Shown piece by piece: positions 1-6,034 of a DNA stretch of 6,034 bases. The stretch comes from Planctomycetia bacterium (GTDB lineage Bacteria > Planctomycetota > Phycisphaerae > Phycisphaerales > SM1A02): the NCBI GenBank assembly GCA_005804005.1, contig SYPI01000144.1, positions 1 to 6,034 of the forward strand, in the 5' to 3' direction. The position numbers were made by a program, and so were the translations under genes. The notes under the pieces are model-generated. The model searched no databases and had not been told where the DNA came from. It saw nothing but the letters and a program-made list of their open reading frames with translations. Every line of letters starts with the position of its first letter. Position 1 is the stretch's first letter.

Positions 1-171
1 CAGGCCACCATGGATGACGGCTACGCTGTCATCAATGGTCGCACGATCGCCGTTGGCGGACGGGTTATCGACACTGCCAGCGGGCAGTCGTTCGAGCTCA
101 CTGAAGTCGGATTCCGCCGGGCGGTGCTGCAGTCTGGCAAGGAAAGGTTTGAAATCGCCTTCGAGCGTTGA
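1..171 (+). CDS. C-terminal fragment of a probable GspB-like secretion/pilus accessory protein (5' partial)
   Basis: The reading frame is open from base 1 to the TGA at 169-171, giving the last 56 residues of a protein that begins upstream of the window. The fragment contains YAVINGRTIAVGGRVID, then GQSFELTEVGFRRAVLQSG, then KERFEIAF near its end. This succession of short beta strands (a 'V-I-N-G-R...G..V' strand pair, an 'F.L.EV' strand, a 'AVL..G..RF.I' hairpin) resembles the C-terminal domain of GspB-type proteins of type II secretion and similar periplasmic accessory domains. The resemblance is by pattern only. It ends 36 bases before the ATPase gene on the same strand, which supports membership of the same secretion or pilus operon. 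The N-terminal part, including any membrane anchor, is not visible. An alternative is an unrelated periplasmic beta-domain protein. Confidence 0.6.
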   Translation, partial: QATMDDGYAVINGRTIAVGGRVIDTASGQSFELTEVGFRRAVLQSGKERFEIAFER

Positions 172-196
172 CAATGGAGCGTGGATGGCCGATATC

Positions 197-202
197 GGTG
201 AG
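197..202 (+). promoter_or_regulatory. Ribosome binding site of the GspE-type ATPase gene
   Basis: GGTGAG lies 5 bases before the ATG at 208. It is a reasonable Shine-Dalgarno match and supports that ATG as the start. The 36-base gap after the preceding stop shows no obvious terminator, so transcription probably continues from the upstream gene. Confidence 0.5.
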
Positions 203-207
203 ACCAC

Positions 208-1968
208 ATGGATCGCCAAGCGCTGCCACTGACCGGCTCATCTACCGCCGCCGGCCCCCACCTGACGCTGGGGCAGGTGTTGGTTGCCGAGCAAGACCTG
301 AGCCCAGGTCAACTTCGGCAGGCCCTCATTGAACAGGCCGAGGGTGCCGAGAGGCTGACGCTGAGCGAGGTGATTCTGCGCAACGGCTGGGTGGCTGAGG
401 CGCGTCTGCTGCGCGCCTTGGCAGTTTCCCGCGGGCTGGAATTCATCGACGATCCTAGTTTGCAAGCCGAGCCGGGGGCGCGAGCCGCGGTCCCCGAGTC
501 GTACCGCACTGACCTGCGCATCTTGCCACTCTCCCTGCGCGATGGCGAACTTCGAGTTTGCACCAGCGACCCAGACGACTTCTACACCTTGGACGCGCTG
601 GCCCGCGAGACTGGATTGCGAGTTCGGGCCTGTGTGGCCACCCGGTCGGCCATTGAGGCGGTGCTGGACGCCACCGGCGAGGACGAGCCAGCGGACGCCA
701 AGGATGAGGGCAAGCAGGCCGAACTCATCGAAACGATGGTCGAGGACTTCGACGAGTCATCGATTCAGGTTGCCTCGCATGAGGCCACGGAGATCGCCGG
801 TGACGCCGCCACCAGCGGACCGGTGGTGCGGCTGGTCAACTTCATGATCGCCAGCGCGGTGCGCGAAGGGGCTAGCGATATACACATCGAGCCCGACGAG
901 GGCGCTCTGCGGGTCCGCTACCGCATCGATGGCACGCTGTTCTGCAAGCTCGTCCCCCCTTACCGCATGCACGCCGCCATCTCCAGCCGCGTGAAGATCA
1001 TGGCCCGTCTGGACATTTCCGAGCGGCGGGTGCCGCAGGACGGCGAGATCAGTGTGCGCATAGACGGCAAGGCCATCGACCTGCGCGTTTCGACCCTGCC
1101 CGGCAAGTTCGGCGAGAAGATCGTCATGCGGGTCATCGACCGCAGCACAGCGCGGCTGGGCCTAGAAAAGCTGGGCTTCCGCGAGGAGATGCTGGTTCGA
1201 TTCCACAAGGTGATCGATGAGCCGCACGGAGTCATTCTGGTGACGGGCCCGACCGGATCAGGCAAGTCCACCACTCTCTACTCGGTGCTGTCTGGCTTCG
1301 ATACCAACTCGATGAATGTCTCGACTGTCGAAGATCCGGTGGAGTGCAACCTCTCTGGGGTCCATCAGGTGCAGACCAATGTGAAGGCCGGCATGACCTT
1401 CGCCGGAGCGCTGCGCGCTTTGCTGCGGCAGGACCCGGACATTCTCATGGTCGGCGAGATTCGCGACACCGAGACGGCGCAGGTCGCTGTGCAGGCAGCG
1501 CTCACTGGTCACTTGGTCCTCTCCACCCTGCACACCAACGACGCCCCCAGCGCCACCACTCGGCTGGTGAATCTGGGCGTGGAGCCATTTCTGGTGGCGG
1601 CGGCGCTGCGCGGGGTGCTGGCTCAGCGACTGGTGCGCCGGGTCTGCTCGAAGTGCAAGGAGGAGTACCAGCCAGATGCCCACGTGCGCGCCGCCATGGG
1701 CAAGTACGGCGAACTGGCCGGGCGCCTCTGGCGCGGCGTCGGCTGCCCGCGCTGCCACCAATCTGGATTGGCCGGGCGCCTGGGTCTATACGAACTCTTC
1801 GTTCCCAACGAGGCCCAGCTCGACGCCATCACCGCCCGGGTTGAACCGGGAGCATTCCGCCGCCTGCTCGAAGAGAGCGGCTTCGAGTCGCTGTGGGATG
1901 ATGGAATGTGCAAAGTGATTGCTGGCCAGACCACCATCGAGGAAGTCCATGGCGCCTGCAAGCGCTGA
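208..1968 (+). CDS. gspE: Type II secretion / type IV pilus assembly ATPase (GspE/PilB family)
   Basis: This 586-residue protein is the hexameric cytoplasmic ATPase that powers assembly of a pseudopilus or pilus. Residues about 18-152 form the N-terminal GspE/MshEN-type region, in two parts: LGQVLVAEQDLSPGQLRQAL, then VPESYRTDLRILPL onward. An acidic linker (about 155-200) leads to the N2 and ATPase domains. Visible motifs are the Asp-box SDIHIEP (223-229), Walker A GPTGSGKST (347-355), second Asp-box TVEDPVE (373-379), Walker B ILMVGEIRD (412-420) and His-box TGHLVLSTLHTND (433-445). Zinc-binding cysteine pairs C480/C483 and C513/C516 match the GspE/PilB tetracysteine site. The length is normal for the family and all catalytic motifs are intact. 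The ATG at 208 is preceded by GGTGAG. Its neighbour gspF overlaps its end, as expected for the motor and its membrane partner. GspE and PilB cannot be separated without the pilin and secretin genes; the symbol is used in the family sense. Confidence 0.95.
   Translation: MDRQALPLTGSSTAAGPHLTLGQVLVAEQDLSPGQLRQALIEQAEGAERLTLSEVILRNGWVAEARLLRALAVSRGLEFIDDPSLQAEPGARAAVPESYRTDLRILPLSLRDGELRVCTSDPDDFYTLDALARETGLRVRACVATRSAIEAVLDATGEDEPADAKDEGKQAELIETMVEDFDESSIQVASHEATEIAGDAATSGPVVRLVNFMIASAVREGASDIHIEPDEGALRVRYRIDGTLFCKLVPPYRMHAAISSRVKIMARLDISERRVPQDGEISVRIDGKAIDLRVSTLPGKFGEKIVMRVIDRSTARLGLEKLGFREEMLVRFHKVIDEPHGVILVTGPTGSGKSTTLYSVLSGFDTNSMNVSTVEDPVECNLSGVHQVQTNVKAGMTFAGALRALLRQDPDILMVGEIRDTETAQVAVQAALTGHLVLSTLHTNDAPSATTRLVNLGVEPFLVAAALRGVLAQRLVRRVCSKCKEEYQPDAHVRAAMGKYGELAGRLWRGVGCPRCHQSGLAGRLGLYELFVPNEAQLDAITARVEPGAFRRLLEESGFESLWDDGMCKVIAGQTTIEEVHGACKR
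1939..1943 (+). promoter_or_regulatory. Ribosome binding site inside gspE that sets the gspF start
   Basis: GAGGA sits within the last codons of gspE and 5 bases upstream of the ATG at 1949. It favours that ATG over the in-frame TTG at 1919, which has no comparable purine-rich motif before it. It implies that gspF is translated from the same mRNA, probably coupled to gspE translation. Confidence 0.6.
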
Positions 1969-3247
1969 TCAGACATCTATTGGCATCGCCCCGGCCGACG
2001 GCGGTACCTCCGCCGCCAGCCGCAAGTTTGCCTATCGCGCCCGGACCAGCGAGGGCAAGCCAGCCAACGGCATCGTCGAGACCGCCACCTACGCCGCGGC
2101 GGTGAAGCAGGTCAAGGCCATGGGCTTGACGGTGGTAGCTATCGAGTTGGCGGAGGTGGACGCCCGAGTCGGCCGCGCCAAGACGCTGCGGGTTGGCATG
2201 CTCTCCAGCCGCTTCGGCAAGGATGATGTCATCGCCTTCTGCCAGCAACTGTCGGTGATGCTGCGCACCGGCGTGCCGCTGGCCGACGCGTTGGAAACCT
2301 TTGCCACACAGGCACCGCGCAAGGCGGTGGCCACGATCGTCTCCAAAATCCGCGATGATGTCTGCGGCGGCGAGGACTTCTCGCTGGCCCTGGCCAAGTG
2401 GCCCAAGATCTTTCCGCCGTTCTTGGTCAGCCTGGTGCGGGCGGCCGAGGCCAGCGGCCTGCTACCAGAAATGATGGGGCGGGTCGCCAAGGAACTGCTC
2501 AAGCAGCGCCGCACCGCCAAGCAGGTGCGCGGGGCGATGATCTACCCGGGCATCATGGCCGGCGTGGCCGTAACCGTGGTCGGCATCATCATGGTGTTCG
2601 TGCTGCCCAAGTTCCGCCCGCTGTTCATGGCTCAGGGCGAGCACCTCCCGTGGATCACCAAGTTCTTCATGGGGATTAGCGACATCTTGCTGACCCAGTG
2701 GCACTGGTACATCCCCCTAGCGTTCGTCGCCGTGATCGGCCTCTTCCTGTTCACCCGCAGCGGACCGGGACGAGCGTTTCTCGACAAGGCCAAACTGGAG
2801 ACCCCGGTGCTGGGTCGGATGTACCGCCACCTGTATGTATCGCGGGCCACCAGCACTATGGCCACTCTGCTGGGCGCCGGCGTCGCGCTGCTCGATGTCA
2901 CCCAGATCTGCCGCACCATCAACAAGAACGCCCTGTTCAACCGCCTGTGGGACAATCTCGAGGAGCGCGTGCAGCACGGGCAGGAGATGGCTCCGGCCTT
3001 TCTGGAGTGCAAGTATGTCTCCAAGCATGTCGGGGCAATTGTCAACGCCGGGGAGAAGAGTGGCCGCCTGCCGGAGGTGCTGGAGCAGACGGCAGCATTC
3101 GCTGAAGAGGAACTGGATGCCTCGGTGAAGGCCTGCACGGCGATGGTCGAGCCAGCCATGATCATCATCATGGGCGTGCTGGTTGGCGGCATCGCCTCCT
3201 CCATGCTCTTGCCCATCTTCCAGATGAGCAAGGCGGTTCGAAAGTAA
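1949..3247 (+). CDS. gspF: Type II secretion / type IV pilus inner-membrane platform protein (GspF/PilC family)
   Basis: This 432-residue polytopic inner-membrane protein is the platform on which the GspE/PilB ATPase acts to extrude (pseudo)pilin. After about 25 less conserved residues comes the small N-terminal beta-alpha domain (KFAYRARTSEGK to LTVVAIE, about 26-66). Two copies of the T2SF domain follow. The first starts at FCQQLSVMLRTGVPLADALE (97-116) and includes AAEASGLLPEM (165-175). The second starts at TSTMATLLGAGVALLD (301-316) and includes AGEKSGRLPEVLEQ (367-380). Likely membrane segments are 197-220, 253-270 and 400-423, the usual three-helix plan. I chose ATG 1949 because of the GAGGA 5 bases upstream and because the family needs nothing before it; a TTG at 1919 would add 10 residues. 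The gene overlaps gspE by 20 bases. It ends 28 bases from the stop of the convergent kinase gene. No truncation or frameshift is seen. PilC is the alternative name. Confidence 0.94.
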   Translation: MAPASADQTSIGIAPADGGTSAASRKFAYRARTSEGKPANGIVETATYAAAVKQVKAMGLTVVAIELAEVDARVGRAKTLRVGMLSSRFGKDDVIAFCQQLSVMLRTGVPLADALETFATQAPRKAVATIVSKIRDDVCGGEDFSLALAKWPKIFPPFLVSLVRAAEASGLLPEMMGRVAKELLKQRRTAKQVRGAMIYPGIMAGVAVTVVGIIMVFVLPKFRPLFMAQGEHLPWITKFFMGISDILLTQWHWYIPLAFVAVIGLFLFTRSGPGRAFLDKAKLETPVLGRMYRHLYVSRATSTMATLLGAGVALLDVTQICRTINKNALFNRLWDNLEERVQHGQEMAPAFLECKYVSKHVGAIVNAGEKSGRLPEVLEQTAAFAEEELDASVKACTAMVEPAMIIIMGVLVGGIASSMLLPIFQMSKAVRK

Positions 3248-3275
3248 GCCGAAGGACCCTCGCCGGGGAGCGACG

Positions 3276-4847
3276 CTACGGCGAACTGGGGGCAAGTTCG
3301 GCGGTGATCCGCACCGGACGGCCGCGCTTCAGTTCCGGATCGGGCGAGACCAGCGTGGTGAACGGCTGGTAGCCATCGAGTTCAAGCCGGACTTCGGCTG
3401 CCTTGGAGTTGGCCCGCCAGGAAAGCAGGATGGTGGTGGGCGTTGTCCCGACCGACACACCGTCAAGCAGGATGCGCGCGCGCGGCGGCGTCGACTCCAC
3501 GCTGGCTGATTCCACTACTGAATCTCCGGCGGGCTCGCCGCGCTTGGGGCCGGTCGGTTCTGGCTCGGGATCGCGGGCGACCAGTTGGCGGGCTTTGGCC
3601 AGCAGCCCCTGGAAATCAAGTACACCCGTCGCCGCCAGGGCGCCGCCAACGATGACGATGACAATCAGGGCCGTCATCACCCAGCCGAGGCGCCCCTTGC
3701 GGTCGTGCCGGCCAGCGGACGGGACCGGCGACGCAGCCGTCTTCGGCTTGGGCACCACCCCCGCCTTGCGCCTCGCGCTGCCAATCACACGCTCCTTTAG
3801 TTGCGCCAGATAGCGGCGAATCGCCTCGGCCAGCGCTCCGGCATCGTCGAAGCGATCCTGGCGCTGGCGCGCCATGGCGGTGGCCAGCAGTTCATCAAGC
3901 GCCTCGTCACACTCCGCCAGACTGCCGCTCAACCGAGCCAGCGAACCGTGGCAGACCAGATTGGCGGCCTCATGAATGGGCAAGCCGCGCGTGTCGTATG
4001 GGTGCGTGCCACTAAGCAGTTCGAACAGCACCACCCCGAGGGCGTAGACATCCACCCGTCGATCAATGCCTCGCGGATCTGCGGCGAACTGCTCGGGGCT
4101 CATGTACTGCATGGTGCCGACGATCTGCCCGGTCTCGGTGCGCACCGTGGCAAACGAGGCGTCCGCCGATTCGCCACGGGCCACCCCGAAATCAATGACC
4201 TTCACGCGACCCCCGCCATCCACCAGCACATTGGCTGGCTTCAGGTCGCGGTGCACGATTCCGGCTTGGTGGGCCTGCGCAACGCCATCACAGACCTCCG
4301 CGAACAACCGCAGTCGCGCCCCAGTAGGCAGGCGCTTCTCCTCGGCAAAATCGATGATGGAACGCGCACCAGCCAGGTACTCCATGGCGTACCACGGAAC
4401 TTCGCTGGAGCCATCCTGCATCATGCCGCTCTCGTACAACTGGGCGATTGACGGGTGCTGGAGGGTCTGCAGGATGCGGATTTCCCGCTCGAACCTCCGC
4501 CGCGTGCCCTCATCCAGAGCCGAACGCAACAGCAGTTTGAGCGCCACGGTGCGGGGCGGATTGCCGCCGGTGGCCTCGTACACCCGGCCCATCCCACCGG
4601 CGCCGATGAGCCGCGCCACGGTGTACTGACCAATCGTCAGCCCAACATGAGAATCGGCGGCCAACCCGGCAGTTTGCGGCGGCCTGGCGTCGTGCAGGGT
4701 GCGCGCCGAGGCCTGCATTCGGCCGAGTTCCTGGCGCACCTCGGCATCCTGAGTTCGCCCTTGGGCCCAGCCCAACACATCATCCACTCCGGTGCGTGTG
4801 GCTTCCGCGAAGAGTCGCTCAGCCTCAGCCTTCTGCTCCGGGTTCAT
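3276..4847 (-). CDS. Membrane-anchored Ser/Thr protein kinase with C-terminal PEGA domain
   Basis: This 523-residue Hanks-type (PknB-like) kinase would phosphorylate Ser/Thr on cytoplasmic targets. Residues 1-70 are a helical leader (MNPEQKAEAERLFAEA start) of a type seen ahead of many planctomycete and myxobacterial kinases. The catalytic domain spans about 75-345 and looks active. It has glycine loop GAGGMG (82-87), VALK lysine K104, helix-C glutamate E122, HRDLKPANVL (199-208) with D201, K203 and N206, DFG at 219-221, GT at 244-245, SPE at 250-252 in the APE position, and D266 in DVYALG. A Pro/Lys-rich linker (361-386) leads to one transmembrane helix (about 388-408). A 45-residue linker follows, then a PEGA domain (about 454-518) with ARILLDGVSVGTTPTTI and LELDGYQPF. 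The catalytic part should be cytoplasmic and PEGA periplasmic. The ATG at 4847 has no clear Shine-Dalgarno sequence. Substrates are unknown; its place beside secretion genes does not show that it regulates them. Confidence 0.93.
   Translation of the reverse strand: MNPEQKAEAERLFAEATRTGVDDVLGWAQGRTQDAEVRQELGRMQASARTLHDARPPQTAGLAADSHVGLTIGQYTVARLIGAGGMGRVYEATGGNPPRTVALKLLLRSALDEGTRRRFEREIRILQTLQHPSIAQLYESGMMQDGSSEVPWYAMEYLAGARSIIDFAEEKRLPTGARLRLFAEVCDGVAQAHQAGIVHRDLKPANVLVDGGGRVKVIDFGVARGESADASFATVRTETGQIVGTMQYMSPEQFAADPRGIDRRVDVYALGVVLFELLSGTHPYDTRGLPIHEAANLVCHGSLARLSGSLAECDEALDELLATAMARQRQDRFDDAGALAEAIRRYLAQLKERVIGSARRKAGVVPKPKTAASPVPSAGRHDRKGRLGWVMTALIVIVIVGGALAATGVLDFQGLLAKARQLVARDPEPEPTGPKRGEPAGDSVVESASVESTPPRARILLDGVSVGTTPTTILLSWRANSKAAEVRLELDGYQPFTTLVSPDPELKRGRPVRITAELAPSSP
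3279..3488 (-). other. PEGA domain region of the kinase
   Basis: This segment encodes approximately residues 454 to the C-terminus of the kinase. The core PEGA signature is a beta strand ending in LDGV, then VGTTP, then a strand pair and an LDGYQ motif. PEGA domains are small beta folds usually found outside the cytoplasm and often tied to S-layer or cell-wall contexts. The role as a sensor or surface anchor here is inferred from the family and the predicted topology. Confidence 0.75.
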
Positions 4848-4856
4848 GACCGGGCG

Positions 4857-4862
4857 ATTCTA
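4857..4862 (-). promoter_or_regulatory. Candidate -10 element for the kinase gene
   Basis: Read on the minus strand this is TAGAAT, ending 9 bases before the kinase ATG. It fits TANNNT -10 boxes. No convincing -35 TTGACA is seen at 16-18 bases further upstream. With so short a leader and no Shine-Dalgarno sequence, transcription could start close to the ATG. This is a pattern match only. Confidence 0.3.
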
Positions 4863-4877
4863 CGAGCCAACGGAAAG

Positions 4878-4883
4878 TATGCT
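4878..4883 (+). promoter_or_regulatory. Candidate -10 element for the small membrane protein gene
   Basis: TATGCT ends 6 bases before the ATG at 4890 and fits TANNNT. The spacing is that expected of a leaderless transcript starting at or next to the ATG. The sequence 17 bases upstream (CGATTC) is not a recognisable -35. GGAAAG at 4872-4877 could instead be a poorly spaced (12 bases) Shine-Dalgarno sequence. This is a pattern match only. Confidence 0.3.
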
Positions 4884-4889
4884 CAGTCG

Positions 4890-5195
4890 ATGCGAGTTCC
4901 GCTCATCGCCGCTGGCATCGCTGCCGCGCTTCTCCTGCTGCGCGCCTTCACCACAATCGTGCCGCAGGTTCCGTCGGTCGTCACCTTGGTGGCCTGGGCG
5001 CTGACTGCCGCGCTGGCCGTGGCGGCCATCGGCTTCGGCAAACAGCAGAAGGCCGCTTCATGCGGGCTGGCTGCGGCGATGATGGTGCTCTTCAACCCGT
5101 TGATGCCGACGCACATTCCCGCCGATTGGAACACGCCACTGGCCGCGGTCTGCGGCGGATTGCTGGCCGCGGTGGTAGTGCGCTACTGGGAGTAG
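4890..5195 (+). CDS. Small four-helix membrane protein, DUF6804-like
   Basis: This 101-residue protein is almost entirely hydrophobic, with about four membrane segments near residues 4-22, 30-50, 56-72 and 82-99. The third helix runs into the motif LFNPLMPTHI (67-76), followed by W80. A small helix-loop 'LFNPL.P.H' pattern of this kind is what I associate with the DUF6804 family of roughly 100-residue membrane proteins of unknown function. The family match is from memory of the motif and is tentative. The frame is open further upstream to 4455, but that part is antisense to the kinase and carries kinase-shadow sequence. The ATG at 4890 is the first start outside the kinase gene and opens directly on a membrane helix. 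It is divergent from the kinase with 42 bases between starts, so the two may share a regulatory region. Its stop is 6 bases from the stop of the convergent FG-GAP gene. The biochemical role is unknown. Confidence 0.75.
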   Translation: MRVPLIAAGIAAALLLLRAFTTIVPQVPSVVTLVAWALTAALAVAAIGFGKQQKAASCGLAAAMMVLFNPLMPTHIPADWNTPLAAVCGGLLAAVVVRYWE

Positions 5196-5201
5196 GCCGG
5201 G

Positions 5202-6034
5202 CTAGTTGGCAGGGACATCGAACAGAAATGCGCCGCCGGGCTCGATACCTTCGTTCTCGTTGCGACTGCGCCCGACCAGCACTTGGCGGCCGCGGGTCTG
5301 CAAGGCACCGCCGAAGCGGTTGCGGGCGGTGGGCACGCTGGGGGCCAGCAGCCAGCGCAATCGCCATGCGCCATCAACCACCCCGTAGACGCAGGCAGCT
5401 CCCGATGCCTGAGCACCGACCCCGGCGCTAGGGTCACCTACCACGACGAATCCATCGCCCACCGCCAATCCCAATCCCCAGGCGTTGCCCTTCTGCACCG
5501 GCGCTTGTGGGGCGAGTTCGCCTTCGAGGTTCCAAGAAGAGCCAGTGCGGCGGTAGACGAAGACGCGCGCCTCGGACAGATCCAGCCGATTGGCACGCAC
5601 TGCGCAGAGGTCGCCACGCATGGCCATGGTGGTTCCGAAGGTCGGCCAGTTGCAGTCGCCCGGCGGAAGCAATTCGGCTTCCTTCTTCCACTGGCCGTCG
5701 GTGAAGCGGAAGATGCAGACTGCGGCGGCGCCGCTCTCCTGCGCTGGCTGCTTGGGAGATGGCGGGATGGCCCGTGGCGAGCCGACCGCCAAGGTGCCCG
5801 AGTCAAGAGCCAGTGAGGCGCCGAACCAGAGAGCATCCGATTCAGTGTCGCGCTGCAAGGTTCCTGCCGGCACCCAGCCAGTGGGACCGACGCGGAAAAG
5901 GCAAACACTCGGATTCAGTGTCGCGGTGCGCTGCGTGGGGCCGCGGACCACTGTGTCGATCACCGAGAAGGCTGCGTACACGCCATCGCTCGCCATGACG
6001 CTGCCGAAGTTTGGCGCCTGAACTCCCTGCGGGG
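5202..6034 (-). CDS. FG-GAP repeat beta-propeller protein (5' partial)
   Basis: The frame is open from the window edge to the TAG at 5202-5204, giving at least 276 residues. The ATG at 5996 is internal, because the codons before it (reading APNFGSV into MASDG) complete a repeat. Five repeats of about 53-62 residues can be read, anchored at NFGSVMASDG (residue 9), WFGASLALDSGTLAVGSP (69), TFGTTMAMRGDLCAV (131), WGLGLAVGDGFVVVGDP (185) and RFGGALQTRGRQVLVG (239). Most close with an aromatic strand and a W-containing strand, e.g. AVCIFRFTDGQWKKEAEL. The last ends GGAFLFDVPAN. This is the FG-GAP/integrin-like propeller pattern (FG-GAP_2 type), in which each repeat is a four-stranded blade. No DxDxDG calcium loops and no C-terminal sorting or membrane anchor are visible. 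Such proteins are usually exported, but the N-terminus needed to show a signal peptide is missing. The propeller probably has more blades upstream. Binding partner unknown. Confidence 0.85.
   Translation of the reverse strand, partial: PQGVQAPNFGSVMASDGVYAAFSVIDTVVRGPTQRTATLNPSVCLFRVGPTGWVPAGTLQRDTESDALWFGASLALDSGTLAVGSPRAIPPSPKQPAQESGAAAVCIFRFTDGQWKKEAELLPPGDCNWPTFGTTMAMRGDLCAVRANRLDLSEARVFVYRRTGSSWNLEGELAPQAPVQKGNAWGLGLAVGDGFVVVGDPSAGVGAQASGAACVYGVVDGAWRLRWLLAPSVPTARNRFGGALQTRGRQVLVGRSRNENEGIEPGGAFLFDVPAN

Noticed and set aside
14..232. A 72-codon plus-strand open frame overlapping the first partial gene and the gspE start.
   Set aside because: It runs out of frame across both better-supported genes, has Ser/Arg-rich composition and has no ribosome site.
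1258..1761. A 167-codon minus-strand open frame inside gspE.
   Set aside because: It is antisense to the Walker A to His-box region of the ATPase, with low-complexity composition and no motif.
3260..3284. Possible hairpin TCGCCG...CGGCGA between the convergent gspF and kinase genes.
   Set aside because: The stem is only 6 bp with a 13-base loop and no T-run on either strand, and it extends into the kinase 3' end. It is not adequate for an intrinsic terminator.
3801..4451. A 216-codon plus-strand open frame opposite the kinase catalytic domain.
   Set aside because: It mirrors the kinase codons, has no family signature, and the minus-strand kinase motifs fully explain the region.
4455..4889. 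Upstream extension of the small membrane protein frame, antisense to the kinase N-terminal region.
   Set aside because: It overlaps well-supported kinase coding sequence including the glycine loop and helix C. Its translation is Arg/Gly/Pro-rich with no recognisable domain, and the frame is open only because GC-rich DNA has few stops.
5175..5186. Short GTAG-TGCG-CTAC hairpin near the end of the small membrane protein gene.
   Set aside because: It is a four-base stem inside coding sequence without a T-run, expected by chance.
5994..5996. ATG codon as the start of the FG-GAP gene.
   Set aside because: The frame stays open to the window edge and the residues just before it (NFGSV) complete an FG-GAP repeat, so the true start lies outside the window.

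Overview
The window is a GC-rich, almost fully coding stretch of bacterial chromosome with no RNA gene, mobile element, CRISPR array or repeat that I can support. The gene families seen are a type II secretion / type IV pilus motor pair, a membrane Ser/Thr kinase with a short N-terminal leader and a C-terminal PEGA domain, a tiny four-helix membrane protein and an FG-GAP beta-propeller protein. This mix is common in Planctomycetota and related environmental Gram-negative lineages. That assignment is an inference from gene content and not a phylogenetic result.

Layout. Positions 1-3247 read rightward as one likely operon: the 3' end of a gene for a small beta-rich domain resembling the GspB C-terminus (1-171), then a GspE/PilB-type assembly ATPase (208-1968), then a GspF/PilC-type inner-membrane platform protein (1949-3247). 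The last two overlap by 20 bases. The kinase (3276-4847) lies on the opposite strand, converging on gspF with 28 bases between the stops. It is divergent from a 101-residue membrane protein gene (4890-5195), with 42 bases between the two start codons. That small gene converges, with 6 bases between stops, on an FG-GAP repeat gene (5202 to beyond 6034, minus strand) whose start lies outside the window.

How the parts fit. The ATPase and platform protein form the cytoplasmic motor and membrane base that drive assembly of a (pseudo)pilus, used either for secretion through the outer membrane or as a type IV pilus. Pseudopilins, secretin and prepilin peptidase are not in the window, so the system type stays open. 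The kinase has a cytoplasmic catalytic domain and, by prediction, a periplasmic PEGA domain. The propeller protein has the fold of many exported or surface proteins, but its signal peptide would be outside the window. No sequence evidence directly links the kinase or propeller to the secretion genes. I see no clearly new system. The points most worth a second look are the apparently degraded c-di-GMP-type motif in the ATPase, the overlapping start of gspF, and the two divergent genes that both lack a Shine-Dalgarno sequence and carry a TANNNT box just upstream of ATG.
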